The notes: generated by a model from the sequence alone, not told the origin. DNA of 64,000 bases from JAJTHJ01 sp046316025 (GCA_046316025.1 JBKCXU010000008.1:1-64000); one strand, 5' to 3'; shown: positions 42,935 through 52,780, numbered from the stretch's first letter. A program made the numbers and translations.

Positions 42935-45900
42935 GACGAGGCTCCTGCAAGGGAAGTGGGGGTTGAGAACGCAGCGCCGTGCTGGCGGTAGCGCGCGGAG
43001 TAATACAGCACCGGAATCACCACCAGCGTCAGCAGGGTGGAGACGAAGATGCCGAACAGCAGGCTGATGGCGAGCCCGTTGAAAATCGGGTCGTCGAGGA
43101 TGAAGAGCGCGCCCAGCATCGCGGCCAGCGCGGTCAGCACGATGGGCTTGGCGCGGGTGGCGGCCGCATCGATGGTGGCTTGCTGCAAGTCGGCGCCCTC
43201 GGCCAGCCGCTGGTGGATGAAGTCCACCAGCAGGATCGAGTTGCGCACGATGATGCCGGCCAGCGCGATCATCCCGATCATCGATGTCGCGGTGAATTGC
43301 GAGCCGAATAGCGCATGCCCTGGCAGCACGCCGATGATGGTGAGCGGGATCGGCGCCATGATGATGAGCGGCGTCAGATACGAGCGGAACTGCGCCACCA
43401 CCAGCAGGTAAATGAGGATCAGCCCCACGCCATAGGCGATGCCCATGTCGCGGAACGTTTCGTAGGTGATCTGCCATTCGCCGTCCCACTTGAGCCCAAA
43501 CGCCGCGTAGGGGTTGGACGGCTGCTTGATCCAATACTCGTCGAGCGCCAGCCCGCCCGGCGCGGTCACTTTGGCGATGCCCTCGCGCAGCTTGAACATG
43601 CCGTACAGCGGCGAGTCGGTCTTGCCCGGGCCGCCGGCCACGTCGCCCACCACGTACACCACCGGCTGCAAGTCCTTGCGGTAGATCACGGTCTCGGCCG
43701 GCAGCGTGATGGGCTTGACCAACTCCGCCAGAGAGACCTCGTAGTTCTCGCCAGCGCTGCCGGTGCCGCGCAGGCGCAGCTTCAGCACGTCGTCGAGCCG
43801 CCCCTGCTGCTCGGGCGCCAGCCCGACGCGCACCGGCACCGCGTACTTGGCGACACCATCGTGCAGCGCGGTGATGTCGGCGCCGCCCAGGGCGAGTTGC
43901 GCGGCACGCACCACATCGGCCGCACTGATGCCGTACTGCGCAGCCTTGGCTTCGTCCACGCGCAGGACGATGCGGCTGGCCTCGTCCAAGGTGCTGTCGT
44001 CGATGGCGACCGTGTCCGGCGTGGCCTCGAACACCTTGCGCACTTCCTTGCCGAGCTTGACCATCGCCGCGTAGTCGGGGCCGTAGATCTCCGCGACGAT
44101 GGGGCTCAACACCGGCGGGCCGGGCGGCACTTCGACGATCTTGATATCTGCTTTGTGGCGATTCGCCACCGCCTGCAACGCGGGCAGCGCGGCCTGCGCG
44201 ATCTCGTGGCTCTTGCGGCTGCGCTCATGCTTGTCCGCCAGATTGACTTGCAAGTCGCCGACTTCGCCACCCGTGCGCAGGTAGTACTGCCGCACCAGGC
44301 CGTTGAAGTTGATCGGCGCGGCCAGCCCGGCATAGCCCTGCACGTTGCGCACCTCGGGCAGCTTGGCAAGTTCGGCGGCGAGTTCACGCAGCACGGCGTC
44401 GGTCTTCTCGACCGCGGTGCCGGTGGGCATGTCCACCACCACCTGGAACTCGCTCTTGTTGTCGAAGGGCAGCATCTTCATCACAACGAACCCGGCAGGC
44501 ACCAGCGCGACCGAGAGCAGGATCGCGCCAAAAATGCCGGCCGCCAGCGCCCAACGCGCGCGGCGCCCGTCGCGACCGCGCAGGAAGGGCGTCATCACAC
44601 GGGTGAAAAAGGCCGCGAGCTTGGCCGACAGCTTGTCCGCCGCCGCCGGCGCCTGCGCGCCGTGGTGCCGCGCGATCAGCCGCAGCGCCATCCAGGGCGT
44701 GACCACGAAGGCCACCGCCAGCGAGATCAACATGCCGAGCGAGGAGTTGATCGGGATCGGCGCCATGTACGGCCCCATCAGGCCGGAGACGAAGGCCATC
44801 GGCAGCAGTGCCGCGATCACGGTCAGCGTGGCGAGGATGGTCGGGCCGCCGACTTCATCGACCGCGCGCGGGATCATCACGGTCGGCTCGTCGTGGTCGA
44901 ACTGGCTGCGGCGGTGGATGTTCTCTACGACGACTATCGCATCGTCCACCAGAATGCCGATCGAGAAAATCAACGCAAACAGCGACACCCGGTTCAGCGT
45001 GAAGCCCCAGGCCCAGGAGGCGAAGAGCGTCATCGCGAGCGTGAGCACCACCGCCGCGCCGACCACGATGGCCTCGCGCCGGCCCAGCGTCAGCCAGACC
45101 AGCGCGACCACCGAGATCGTGGCGAATATCAATTTCTTTATCAGCTGGTTCGCTTTGTCGCGCGCGGTGTCGCCGTAGTTGCGGGTGACGACGATCTCGG
45201 TATCGGCGGGGATCACCAGGCCCTTCAACTCGGCCACGCGCGCCAACACCGCATCGGCCACGCTGGCGGCGTTCTCGCCCGCCTTCTTGGAGATGGCGAT
45301 GGTCACCGCCGGTTTTTCATCCAGCGTGCGCGCGCCGCCTTCGGCCTGCTTGACCTCGCCATGCCAGACGAAGCGCGTCGGCACGTCCGCGCCGCGCTGC
45401 ACGCGCGCCACGTCGGACAGGTACACGGGCTTGCGCTCGGTCACGCCAACGACGATGCGGCCAACGTCGTCGGCCGAGGCGAAGAACTCGCCGGTGCGCA
45501 CTTCCACCGTGCGGTTGCCCGCCACGAGATTGCCGGCCGGCGCCGAACTGTTGGCCGCGCGCAGCGCGCGCTCGAGATCCGTGACGGTGACGCGATGCGC
45601 GGCCATCCGCTCGGGGTCGAGTGTGACCCGCACCACCTGATCCGGCCCGCCGCTGGTGACCACTTCGCGCGTGCCGGAGACACGCTTGAGCTCGATCTCC
45701 AGTGCATGCGCGACGCGTTGCAAGTCGGCGGCCGTCGTGTCCGCGCGCGTGCCGTGCAGGGTCAGCGTCACGATGGGCACGTCGTCGATTCCCTTGGGTT
45801 TGACCACGAAGTCGCCAATGCCCAGATACGCCGGGATCGCGTCGTTCGCATAGCCGGGGCGGTTGGCGAGCAGCGTGTCGTGCAGCCGCACCAGCGCGCC

Positions 45901-46239
45901 GATGCGATCTTCGCCGACCTTGAACTGCAAGGTGAGCACCGCCAGCCCCGGCCGCGTCACCGAGAACACGTGCTCGATGCCGGTGATCTGCGAGACGACC
46001 TGCTCGGCCGGCACCGTGACCATGTTGTGCGTGTCCTGCGCCGAAGCCCCCGGGAACGGAATCAGCACATTGGCCATCGTTACGTTGATCTGCGGCTCTT
46101 CTTCCTTGGGCGTGACCAGCACCGCGAAGATGCCCATCAGCAGGCCGACCAGCGCCAGCAGCGGCGTGATCTGCGTGGTCAGAAAGGCGCGCGCGATGCG
46201 GCCGGAGATGCCGAGCGGGGCGGTGTTGTCCATTGACAT
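42931..46239 (-). CDS. RND-family inner-membrane efflux pump
   Basis: 1102 residues with the AcrB-like two-fold pattern: TM1 near residues 20-45, a large periplasmic loop, and a central membrane block with the proton-relay acids in GILVDDAIVVVENIHRRS. The second half ends in TM helices (FIHQRLAEGADLQQATIDAAATRAKPIVLTAL). It resembles HAE1-type pumps lacking heavy-metal motifs. It works with the adaptor encoded upstream. The outer-membrane channel gene is not in the operon. Confidence 0.93.
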   Translation of the reverse strand: MSMDNTAPLGISGRIARAFLTTQITPLLALVGLLMGIFAVLVTPKEEEPQINVTMANVLIPFPGASAQDTHNMVTVPAEQVVSQITGIEHVFSVTRPGLAVLTLQFKVGEDRIGALVRLHDTLLANRPGYANDAIPAYLGIGDFVVKPKGIDDVPIVTLTLHGTRADTTAADLQRVAHALEIELKRVSGTREVVTSGGPDQVVRVTLDPERMAAHRVTVTDLERALRAANSSAPAGNLVAGNRTVEVRTGEFFASADDVGRIVVGVTERKPVYLSDVARVQRGADVPTRFVWHGEVKQAEGGARTLDEKPAVTIAISKKAGENAASVADAVLARVAELKGLVIPADTEIVVTRNYGDTARDKANQLIKKLIFATISVVALVWLTLGRREAIVVGAAVVLTLAMTLFASWAWGFTLNRVSLFALIFSIGILVDDAIVVVENIHRRSQFDHDEPTVMIPRAVDEVGGPTILATLTVIAALLPMAFVSGLMGPYMAPIPINSSLGMLISLAVAFVVTPWMALRLIARHHGAQAPAAADKLSAKLAAFFTRVMTPFLRGRDGRRARWALAAGIFGAILLSVALVPAGFVVMKMLPFDNKSEFQVVVDMPTGTAVEKTDAVLRELAAELAKLPEVRNVQGYAGLAAPINFNGLVRQYYLRTGGEVGDLQVNLADKHERSRKSHEIAQAALPALQAVANRHKADIKIVEVPPGPPVLSPIVAEIYGPDYAAMVKLGKEVRKVFEATPDTVAIDDSTLDEASRIVLRVDEAKAAQYGISAADVVRAAQLALGGADITALHDGVAKYAVPVRVGLAPEQQGRLDDVLKLRLRGTGSAGENYEVSLAELVKPITLPAETVIYRKDLQPVVYVVGDVAGGPGKTDSPLYGMFKLREGIAKVTAPGGLALDEYWIKQPSNPYAAFGLKWDGEWQITYETFRDMGIAYGVGLILIYLLVVAQFRSYLTPLIIMAPIPLTIIGVLPGHALFGSQFTATSMIGMIALAGIIVRNSILLVDFIHQRLAEGADLQQATIDAAATRAKPIVLTALAAMLGALFILDDPIFNGLAISLLFGIFVSTLLTLVVIPVLYYSARYRQHGAAFSTPTSLAGASS

Positions 46240-46312
46240 CGCTGCCCCTCAGATCTGTAGCTCGGATGCGGCCGCGCAGCGCCGAAGTCCGGGGTTACGC
46301 CTTCGCACAGAG

Positions 46313-46480
46313 CCACGCCCCCACCCCCACCCTCCCCCGCACGCGGGGGAGGGGGCAGAAGACTCCCTCCCCTGCGAAGCGGGGGGCGGAAGCGGGGTTT
46401 CGCGAAGCCCAGCTTCGCGCCGCTGGAGCGGCGAGGCCCTGCAAGGCCGAGATTGGACGGATTGGGGTGGGGGCAGGCGG
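46313..46480. repeat. Dispersed GC-rich inverted repeat between adaptor and pump genes
   Basis: CCCCCACCCCCACCCTCCCC pairs with a distal ATTGGGGTGGGGGCAG. Internal hairpins CCTCCCCCGC-ACG-CGGGGGAGG and TTCGCGAAGCCCAGCTTCGCG are present. It belongs to the same family as the copies at 2411 and 36544. Confidence 0.75.
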
Positions 46481-46506
46481 TGCCGGTGTCCGTGCATCGC
46501 AGCCTC

Positions 46507-47514
46507 CTACCTGGCTGGCGCCAACGGGTTCAGTTGCACCCGCTCGCCCGCATCCAGCCCGGCCAGCACTTCGACCAGCCCGCCTTCCAGCGGCTGGCCG
46601 ACGCGCACCTGCCGCAGCGTGACCTTGCCGTCGGCACCAAGCACGTTGACGGCCGTCATCTCGCCGCGCCGGATCAGCGCGGCGGACGGGACCACGAGCT
46701 TGGTCGCGCTGCCCACCGGCACCAGAATCTTGGCGGCCGTGCCCGGCACCACACCGGCCGGCAGCTTGGCCGGCAGATCGGCGCGGATCTCCGTGGACAG
46801 CAACCGTGGGTCGGCGGCCGGCAGCACGGTGACCTGGGTGGACTCGATCGCGGTATCCGCCGCCGGCACCAGCACGCTCACCTGCCTGACCGCGCGCACC
46901 CGCGCCAGCGCGAACTGCGGGATGCTGCCCACCGCGCGCAAGGCGCTCGGGTCGTACATCTCCAGTACCGGCCTGCCGGGGGCGGCGAGCTCGCCCAGCT
47001 CCATCGCGCGGCGCGTGATCACACCGTCGATCGGCGCACGCAGCTCGGCAAAGCTGCGCGAGGTGGTCGCCTGCGTGCGGCCGGCCTCGGCGGCTTCGAG
47101 CGAGGCTTGCGCGGCTTTGAGACCGGCGTCGGACTGGTCGAGCGCCGCCTGGCTGATGAAGCCCTTGGCTACCAGCGCCTTGTTGCGCTCGTGATCGAGC
47201 CGGGCCCGCTCCAGCGCGGCGCGCGCCTGCGCGACATTGGCGGTGCCGGTGGCGACCTGGGCGTCGGTCTCGCGCGGGTCGATGCGCGCCAGCAACTGGC
47301 CGCGCTTCACGCGGTCGCCGGAATCGACGTAAAAGGCGGTGACGGTGCCGGAGATCTGTGCCGACACCGTCGCCTTGCGCACCGCGTCGATCACCGCATC
47401 GGCCGCGTAGCTGTCGCGCACCGTGCGGTTTTCGACGGTGGCCGTGCTTTTGTCTTGCGCCAGCGCGCCGCCGGCGACGAGCGCGGCGGCCAGCACGATA
47501 GGGGTGAACTGCAT
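46507..47514 (-). CDS. RND periplasmic adaptor (membrane fusion) subunit
   Basis: 335 residues with a signal peptide (MQFTPIVLAAALVAGGALAQ). It has a split lipoyl domain (ATVSAQISGTVTAFYVDSGD ... FAELRAPIDGVITRRAMELGE), a helical hairpin (residues ~90-150, QARAALERARLDHERNKALV) and a beta-barrel C-terminal part. It links the RND pump to an outer-membrane channel. It is the first gene of the operon. The candidate operator lies 42 bases upstream. Confidence 0.92.
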   Translation of the reverse strand: MQFTPIVLAAALVAGGALAQDKSTATVENRTVRDSYAADAVIDAVRKATVSAQISGTVTAFYVDSGDRVKRGQLLARIDPRETDAQVATGTANVAQARAALERARLDHERNKALVAKGFISQAALDQSDAGLKAAQASLEAAEAGRTQATTSRSFAELRAPIDGVITRRAMELGELAAPGRPVLEMYDPSALRAVGSIPQFALARVRAVRQVSVLVPAADTAIESTQVTVLPAADPRLLSTEIRADLPAKLPAGVVPGTAAKILVPVGSATKLVVPSAALIRRGEMTAVNVLGADGKVTLRQVRVGQPLEGGLVEVLAGLDAGERVQLNPLAPAR

Positions 47515-47555
47515 CGGTGGCCCGGAACGGCAAATGCGTAACGGGCCCGATTATG

Positions 47556-47583
47556 GGCTGTATACCCCCGCGGGTATACAGCC
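47556..47583. promoter_or_regulatory. CsoR/FrmR-type operator of the efflux operon
   Basis: A perfect inverted repeat with 12-base arms, GGCTGTATACCC and GGGTATACAGCC, separated by CCGC. The TATACCC / GGGTATA half-sites with a central G/C tract are what DUF156 repressors of the CsoR/RcnR/FrmR type recognise. It lies directly upstream of the adaptor gene, and a DUF156 gene ends the same operon. Confidence 0.75.
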
Positions 47584-47629
47584 GACCACCGCAAGCGTGA
47601 CGACCGTCACGGCGCCTGCGGGTGCTGCG

Positions 47630-48940
47630 TTACGGCAGCACGCGGTCGATGGTGATGGCGACCCCCTGCGCGCCGACCTTGACCGGCGCCGAGAGACCTT
47701 CAAGGTCGCCTGGATTGGGCATCGGCGCGCCGGTCTTGGAGACGCGCGCGCCGACGATCACCTCGGCCGCGGTGGCCAGCGTCATGTTGGGCGACATCGC
47801 CATCGTCTCATCCAGGGTGAACTTTGCGGGCAGATCCTTGACTTGCAGCGTCTTCATCGCCAGCGGCATGCGCGAGCCCTGGGCCGCGCGAGCAAAGACG
47901 ATCACCGTGTCGTTCGGCGCAGCCTTGGCCTTCACATCGGCGCCGAGCGTCACCGTGCCGGCTACGGTGGCCTTGCCGGTGGCGGCGTCAGCACTCTTCG
48001 CTGCCGGGTCGCCGGCCGGCGCGGCAATCGGCGGATGGTCGCGCGGCAGTGCCGGGCTGGCCGGCGCCGCAGCCGGCGGCGGCGCCGGCGGCATGCCGGC
48101 GAGCTTGCGCGCCTCGGCGATGCTGCCGGCGATCTGCTGGCCGAACGGCGCGTCCGGCGGCAGCGACTTCTGCAGCCGCTCCCAGTAGTCCACCGCCGTC
48201 TTGTAGTCCTGGCGCTCGAAGGCCTCGGTGCCGGCGATGGCGAGCGCCTTCCATTGGGTGGGGTCGATCTTCAGGGCTTTTTCGACGAGCTTGAGCGGCT
48301 CGCCGGCGATCTTTCGACCCTGCGCCATCGCCAGTGCATCGGCCTGGTCGGCCAGCAGGTCGGCGTTGTCGGGCACCAGTTCGATCAGGCGCCCGTAGGC
48401 CCCCGCGGCCTTGTCGAACTGGCCCATCTGGTAGTACGTGCGCGCCAGCGTGTACCAGCCGTCAGCGTTCTTGGGTTCCCTTTCCAGGCGCTTTTCCAGC
48501 GTCTCGGTCAGCGCCTGCATCTGCGCCGGGTCGGCCGAGTGCGGGTCGCCGCCGCCTGCGGCCGCCATCAGCGCGGGGTTCAGCGCCGCGGAGTCGCCAA
48601 AGCGGGCATACATCAACCCGGCCGCCACCGGGATCGCCACCGCCACGGCCACGGCAATCCAGCGCGGCGCGCTGGCGCTCGCCGTGCCGCCCTCGGCGGC
48701 GCTGGCCTCTTCGAGCACGCGGCGCTCGAGTTCGGCGCGCGCTTCGGCGTAAGCCGCCGGGTCGATGCGGCCAGCCGCATGGTCGCGCTCGAGGTCGGCC
48801 AGTTGCTCCGTGAGGATGGCGACACTGGTACGCCGCTGGTCGGCCGCGGCGGTGGCGCGCGGGGCGCGCAGCAGCGGCGGCAGCAACACGATCAGGCCAA
48901 CGGCCACCATCACCGCGGCAATCAGGACGAACTCGGTCAT
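47630..48940 (-). CDS. ccmI: Cytochrome c maturation protein CcmI (CycH)
   Basis: 436 residues. Two N-terminal TM helices flank a cytoplasmic leucine-zipper-like loop (QLADLERDHAAGRID). Periplasmic TPRs follow (~140-260, ADGWYTLARTYYQMGQFDKA), then a C-terminal domain typical of beta/gamma-proteobacterial CcmI. It presents apocytochrome to the heme ligase CcmF/H. It overlaps ccmH by 4 bases and closes the ccm operon. Confidence 0.92.
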   Translation of the reverse strand: MTEFVLIAAVMVAVGLIVLLPPLLRAPRATAAADQRRTSVAILTEQLADLERDHAAGRIDPAAYAEARAELERRVLEEASAAEGGTASASAPRWIAVAVAVAIPVAAGLMYARFGDSAALNPALMAAAGGGDPHSADPAQMQALTETLEKRLEREPKNADGWYTLARTYYQMGQFDKAAGAYGRLIELVPDNADLLADQADALAMAQGRKIAGEPLKLVEKALKIDPTQWKALAIAGTEAFERQDYKTAVDYWERLQKSLPPDAPFGQQIAGSIAEARKLAGMPPAPPPAAAPASPALPRDHPPIAAPAGDPAAKSADAATGKATVAGTVTLGADVKAKAAPNDTVIVFARAAQGSRMPLAMKTLQVKDLPAKFTLDETMAMSPNMTLATAAEVIVGARVSKTGAPMPNPGDLEGLSAPVKVGAQGVAITIDRVLP

Positions 48941-49413
48941 CGCCGCTCTCCTTCACCGCGCAGCAGCGCCGCGGCGCGGGCGCGTTCGGCCTCGGACAGC
49001 GGTGCGGCCAGCGCCACCTTGCGCCGCGCGCGAACGACGCGCAGCGCCACCAGCAGGCCAATCGCCCCCAGCAGCAGCGGGCCGAACCACAGCAACAGCG
49101 TGGCGCCCCTCAACGGCGGCTGGTACAGCACAAAGTCGCCGTAGCGCGAGGTCATGAAGTCGATGATCTCCGCGTCGGTCTTGCCGGCGGCGACCTGTTC
49201 GCGCACCTGGCGGCGCAGGTCCACCGCCAGATCGGCCCGCGAGGCGGCGATCGTCTCGTTCTGGCATACGAGGCAGCGCAGCTTGGAGGCCAGTTCGATC
49301 TCGCGCTTGTGCACGACGGGGTCGGCGTCGGTCGGTACCGCCCCCTGCGCGCCGGCCGCGACGGCCAGCGCCAATGCGCCCGCGGCCAACGCCGCGCGCC
49401 AGTGCTTGCTCAT
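48937..49413 (-). CDS. ccmH: Cytochrome c maturation protein CcmH (CycL)
   Basis: 158 residues: signal peptide, then the redox motif Cys47-LV-Cys50 (LRCLVCQNETIAAS), a three-helix bundle and a C-terminal TM helix (LLLWFGPLLLGAIGLLVAL). It reduces the CxxCH thiols of apocytochromes for heme attachment. ATG 49413 overlaps the ccmG stop. Confidence 0.94.
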   Translation of the reverse strand: MSKHWRAALAAGALALAVAAGAQGAVPTDADPVVHKREIELASKLRCLVCQNETIAASRADLAVDLRRQVREQVAAGKTDAEIIDFMTSRYGDFVLYQPPLRGATLLLWFGPLLLGAIGLLVALRVVRARRKVALAAPLSEAERARAAALLRGEGERR

Positions 49414-49949
49414 GATTCCCCTTGCAATTGCTGAATCAGCGGAACGATCTTGCGGTCGAGCGCCTCGGCGGTGATCGGACCGATGTGCTTGAGCCGGATG
49501 ACGCCTTTCTTGTCGATCACGAAGGTCTCGGGCACGCCATAGACGCCGAAGTCGATGCCGACCCGGCCGTCGGCGTCGACCACGTTGACCTGGTACGGAT
49601 CGCCGAGTTCGGCCAGCCAGCCGCGCGCGGCGTCGCCCTTGTCCTTGTAGTTCAGGCCGATCAGCGGCACCAGCTGTTTGCGCGCGAAGGCGTTCCACAG
49701 CGGATGCTCCTGCCGGCACGGCGTGCACCACGACGCCCACACGTTGAACACCCACACCTGCCCGGCCATGTCGGCGCTGGCGAACTGCTTGTCCGGCGCG
49801 TGCAGCGTGGGCCGCACGAACACCGGTGCCGGCTTGCCGATCAGCGGCGACGGCACTTCGCGCGGGTTGAGCCACAGCCCGCGCAGCAGAAACACCGCCA
49901 GCACCGCGAAGGCGGCGAGCGGGATCAGGAACAGGGCGATGCGCTTCAT
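49410..49949 (-). CDS. ccmG: Thiol:disulfide oxidoreductase CcmG (DsbE)
   Basis: 179 residues. An N-terminal membrane anchor is followed by a thioredoxin fold with Cys75-TP-Cys78 in NVWASWCTPCRQEH and the cis-Pro loop YGVPETFVIDKKG. It re-reduces CcmH or apocytochrome in the periplasm. It lies 7 bases after ccmF and overlaps ccmH by 4 bases. Confidence 0.95.
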   Translation of the reverse strand: MKRIALFLIPLAAFAVLAVFLLRGLWLNPREVPSPLIGKPAPVFVRPTLHAPDKQFASADMAGQVWVFNVWASWCTPCRQEHPLWNAFARKQLVPLIGLNYKDKGDAARGWLAELGDPYQVNVVDADGRVGIDFGVYGVPETFVIDKKGVIRLKHIGPITAEALDRKIVPLIQQLQGES

Positions 49950-49956
49950 GCTCGCT

Positions 49957-51957
49957 TCACGCCGCCACCGGTTGCCGCCCGTCGAGCGCGACGCGCTCGT
50001 CGCGCCGCGCCAGGCTGCGATAGCGGCGGTCGGACAGCGCCACCAGCCCGCCCAGGGCCATCAACACGCAGCCGCCCCAGATCCAGGTCACGAAAGGCTT
50101 GTAGTACACGCGCAGCGTCCAGGCGCCGTTGCCCTCGACCGCCTCGCCGAGAGAAACGTACACGTCGCCGGTCAGGCGGCTGCGGATCGACGCCTCGGTC
50201 ATCGGCATCTGGCGCTGGGCGAAGTAGCTGCGCTTTTCCGGGTGCAACGTGTCGATCTGCCGCTCGCCCTTGAAGAGCGGCACCGTGCCGCGGGCGGCTT
50301 CGTAGTTGGGGCCGCGGTGGCTCGTCACGCCGTCGAAGCGGAAGGTGTACTCGTCCACCGTCACGCTGTCGCCGGGGTTCATCTTCACGTCGCGCTCGAC
50401 TTCGTAGCCGCGCACCGAGGTCACGCCGATGATGAACACGGCCACACCCAGATGCGCGAGGATCATCCCCCACCAGCCGCGCGGCTGCGCGGCCAGACGC
50501 GCCCACAGGCCGCCCGGCGCGTGGCGGATCTGGTGCGCAATGTGCTCGGCCGAGGTGACCACGATCCACATCGCCAGCCAGTAGCCGAAGGCGGCCATCG
50601 GCGACCAGGCGAGACCCTGGTCGATCCCGCCGACGAACGGCAGCGCCACCGCCAGGATCAGGGAAATCGCCAGCGCCCACTTCACCCGCGCCCACAGGTC
50701 GGGCAGCGGCGCGGACTTCCAGCGCGCGATCGGCCCGATACCCATCAGGAAGACGAGCGGCGCCATCACCGGCACGAACACGGCGTCGAAGTACGGCGGC
50801 CCGACCGAGATCTTGCCCAGCCCCAGCGCGTCGAGAAAGAGCGGGTACAGCGTGCCCAGCAGCACGGTGCCGGTCGCCACCACCAGCAGTACGTTGTTGC
50901 CCAGCAGCATCGACTCACGCGAGGCCGCTTCGAAGCGGCCCCCCAGGCCCACGCGCGGCGCGCGCCAGGCAAAGAGGGCAAGCGACGAGCCGATCACCAG
51001 CACGAGGAAGCCGAGGATGAACACGCCGCGCGCCGGGTCGGTGGCAAAGGCATGCACGCTGGTCAGCACGCCGGAGCGGACGAGGAAGGTGCCGAGCAGA
51101 GACAGCGAGAACGCGGTGATCGCCAACAGCACCGTCCATGCCTTGAAGTTACCGCGCTTTTCGGTGACGGCGAGCGAATGGATCAGCGCAGTGCCGACCA
51201 GCCACGGCATGAACGAGGCGTTTTCCACCGGGTCCCAGAACCACCAGCCGCCCCAGCCCAGTTCGTAGTAAGCCCACCACGAGCCCAGCATGATGCCCAA
51301 GGTGAGGAAGCACCACGCCAGCGTCGTCCACGGCCGCGACCAGCGCGCCCAGGCGGCGTCGAGCTTGCCGCCCAGCAGCGCGGCGATGGCAAAGGCGAAG
51401 GCCACCGAGAAGCCGACGTAGCCCATGTACAGCAGCGGCGGATGGAACACCATTCCGGGGTCTTGCAGCAGCGGGTTCAGATCGCGCCCCTCGGCCGCCG
51501 GCGGGAACATGCGGTCGAACGGGTCGGAGGTGGCGAGCATGAAGAAAATGAAGCCGACCGTGACCAGCCCCATCACCCCGAGCACGCGGGCGACCATTTC
51601 GTCGGGCAGATGCCGGCTGAACACGCTGACCGCGAAGCCCCAGCCCGCGAGCATCAGCACCCAAAGCAGCAACGAGCCTTCGTGCGAACCCCACGAGGCG
51701 GCGACCCGGTAGGCGGTGGGCAGCAGCGTGTTGGAGTTCTGCGCGACGTTGACGACCGAAAAGTCGTTGTCGACGAACGACCAGACCAGCGCCAGCCAGG
51801 CAAGGAAGACGAAGGCGAACTGCACCCGCGCCGCCGGCCGCGCCACCGCCATCCACTGCGCCACGCCGCGCTGCGCGCCGACGATCGGCAGGATGCCCTG
51901 CACGAGTGCGACGAGCAACGCGAGGATCATTGCAAAGTGGCCGAGTTCGGGAATCAT
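49957..51957 (-). CDS. ccmF: Heme lyase subunit CcmF
   Basis: 666 residues with about 15 membrane helices and the WWD tryptophan-rich signature (GWGGWWFWDPVENASFMPWL). Conserved His residues are in SHEGSLLLW and IHSLAVTEKRG. It ligates heme delivered by CcmE to apocytochrome. The start MIPELGHFAMILALLVALVQ is the standard family start. Confidence 0.96.
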   Translation of the reverse strand: MIPELGHFAMILALLVALVQGILPIVGAQRGVAQWMAVARPAARVQFAFVFLAWLALVWSFVDNDFSVVNVAQNSNTLLPTAYRVAASWGSHEGSLLLWVLMLAGWGFAVSVFSRHLPDEMVARVLGVMGLVTVGFIFFMLATSDPFDRMFPPAAEGRDLNPLLQDPGMVFHPPLLYMGYVGFSVAFAFAIAALLGGKLDAAWARWSRPWTTLAWCFLTLGIMLGSWWAYYELGWGGWWFWDPVENASFMPWLVGTALIHSLAVTEKRGNFKAWTVLLAITAFSLSLLGTFLVRSGVLTSVHAFATDPARGVFILGFLVLVIGSSLALFAWRAPRVGLGGRFEAASRESMLLGNNVLLVVATGTVLLGTLYPLFLDALGLGKISVGPPYFDAVFVPVMAPLVFLMGIGPIARWKSAPLPDLWARVKWALAISLILAVALPFVGGIDQGLAWSPMAAFGYWLAMWIVVTSAEHIAHQIRHAPGGLWARLAAQPRGWWGMILAHLGVAVFIIGVTSVRGYEVERDVKMNPGDSVTVDEYTFRFDGVTSHRGPNYEAARGTVPLFKGERQIDTLHPEKRSYFAQRQMPMTEASIRSRLTGDVYVSLGEAVEGNGAWTLRVYYKPFVTWIWGGCVLMALGGLVALSDRRYRSLARRDERVALDGRQPVAA

Positions 51958-52111
51958 TCGTCAACCTCTGGGGTGAATTTGAAGATGACGCGGCCTGCGG
52001 CCGCTCTGAAAAGAGTGCAGCTTCGTTCGGTCGTCATAGGCTGGGCAGCGGCCGTGAACAGGCGCCGCGGGCGCCGTCATCCTCACCCGCGGCAGGCACC
52101 GTCGTTTTCAT

Positions 52112-52579
52112 TCACTTGGTCTTGCCGCCGTAGGTGTCGCCGCCGCTCATCGTCTTGCCGGCCTTGTGCGCCTGCTCGAGCGCGTGCGCGGCTTCCGGCG
52201 GCATGTAGTTCTCGTCGTGTTTGGCCAGCACTTCGGAGGCGCGGAATACACCATCGGTGCCGAGCTTGCCCTGGGCGACCACCCCTTTGCCCTCCTTGAA
52301 CAGGTCGGGCAGGATGCCCTGGTAGACGACCGGCATCTTGTGCGCGGTGTCGGTGACGACGAAGTGCACCATCACCCCGTCGCGCTTGACGCTGCCATCC
52401 TCGACCAGACCGCCGATGCGGAAGGTGCGCTCCTTGGGCGCCTTCTCCGCCGCCACATCGGACGGCGAGAAGAAGAAGACGATGTTCTCCTGGAAGGCCG
52501 ACAGCACGAGCCAGGTCGCCACGCCCAGCACGGCGATACCGCCGCCGATCAGCGCAACGCGCTTCTGCCGCGGCTTCAT
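52112..52579 (-). CDS. ccmE: Heme chaperone CcmE
   Basis: 155 residues. A single N-terminal TM helix precedes a beta-barrel, and the covalent heme His121 lies in LAKHDENYMPPE (HxxxY, Tyr125). It carries heme from CcmC to CcmF. It overlaps ccmD by 4 bases. The C-terminal tail is Gly/Lys-rich and flexible. Confidence 0.96.
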   Translation of the reverse strand: MKPRQKRVALIGGGIAVLGVATWLVLSAFQENIVFFFSPSDVAAEKAPKERTFRIGGLVEDGSVKRDGVMVHFVVTDTAHKMPVVYQGILPDLFKEGKGVVAQGKLGTDGVFRASEVLAKHDENYMPPEAAHALEQAHKAGKTMSGGDTYGGKTK

Positions 52580-52743
52580 GCCGGCCTCCGCGAGGCGCGC
52601 ACCGCCGCCACTGCCCGCCGCCGCCGCGCCCGCAGCGCGAGCGCCTCGGCGACGATCGCCACCGCACAGACGGCATACGAGCCCCAGACGAAAAAGCCGT
52701 AACCGCCCATGTCGAAGAAATGACCGATTCCCTGCCACTGCAT
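52576..52743 (-). CDS. ccmD: Heme exporter small subunit CcmD
   Basis: 55 residues. MQWQGIGHFFDMGGYGFFVW is the typical CcmD start, followed by one TM helix and a basic cytoplasmic tail (LRARRRRAVAAVRASRR). It stabilises CcmC-CcmE and aids release of holo-CcmE. Stop and ccmE start overlap as ATGA. Confidence 0.92.
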   Translation of the reverse strand: MQWQGIGHFFDMGGYGFFVWGSYAVCAVAIVAEALALRARRRRAVAAVRASRRPA

Positions 52744-52780
52744 CGTCGACACTCCGATGAAAGTCGTTACCAGCCGCCGG

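Noticed and set aside
43315..46236. A 973-residue open frame opposite the RND pump gene
   Set aside because: Same reason: composition is that of an antisense shadow, and the RND pump on the other strand is unambiguous.
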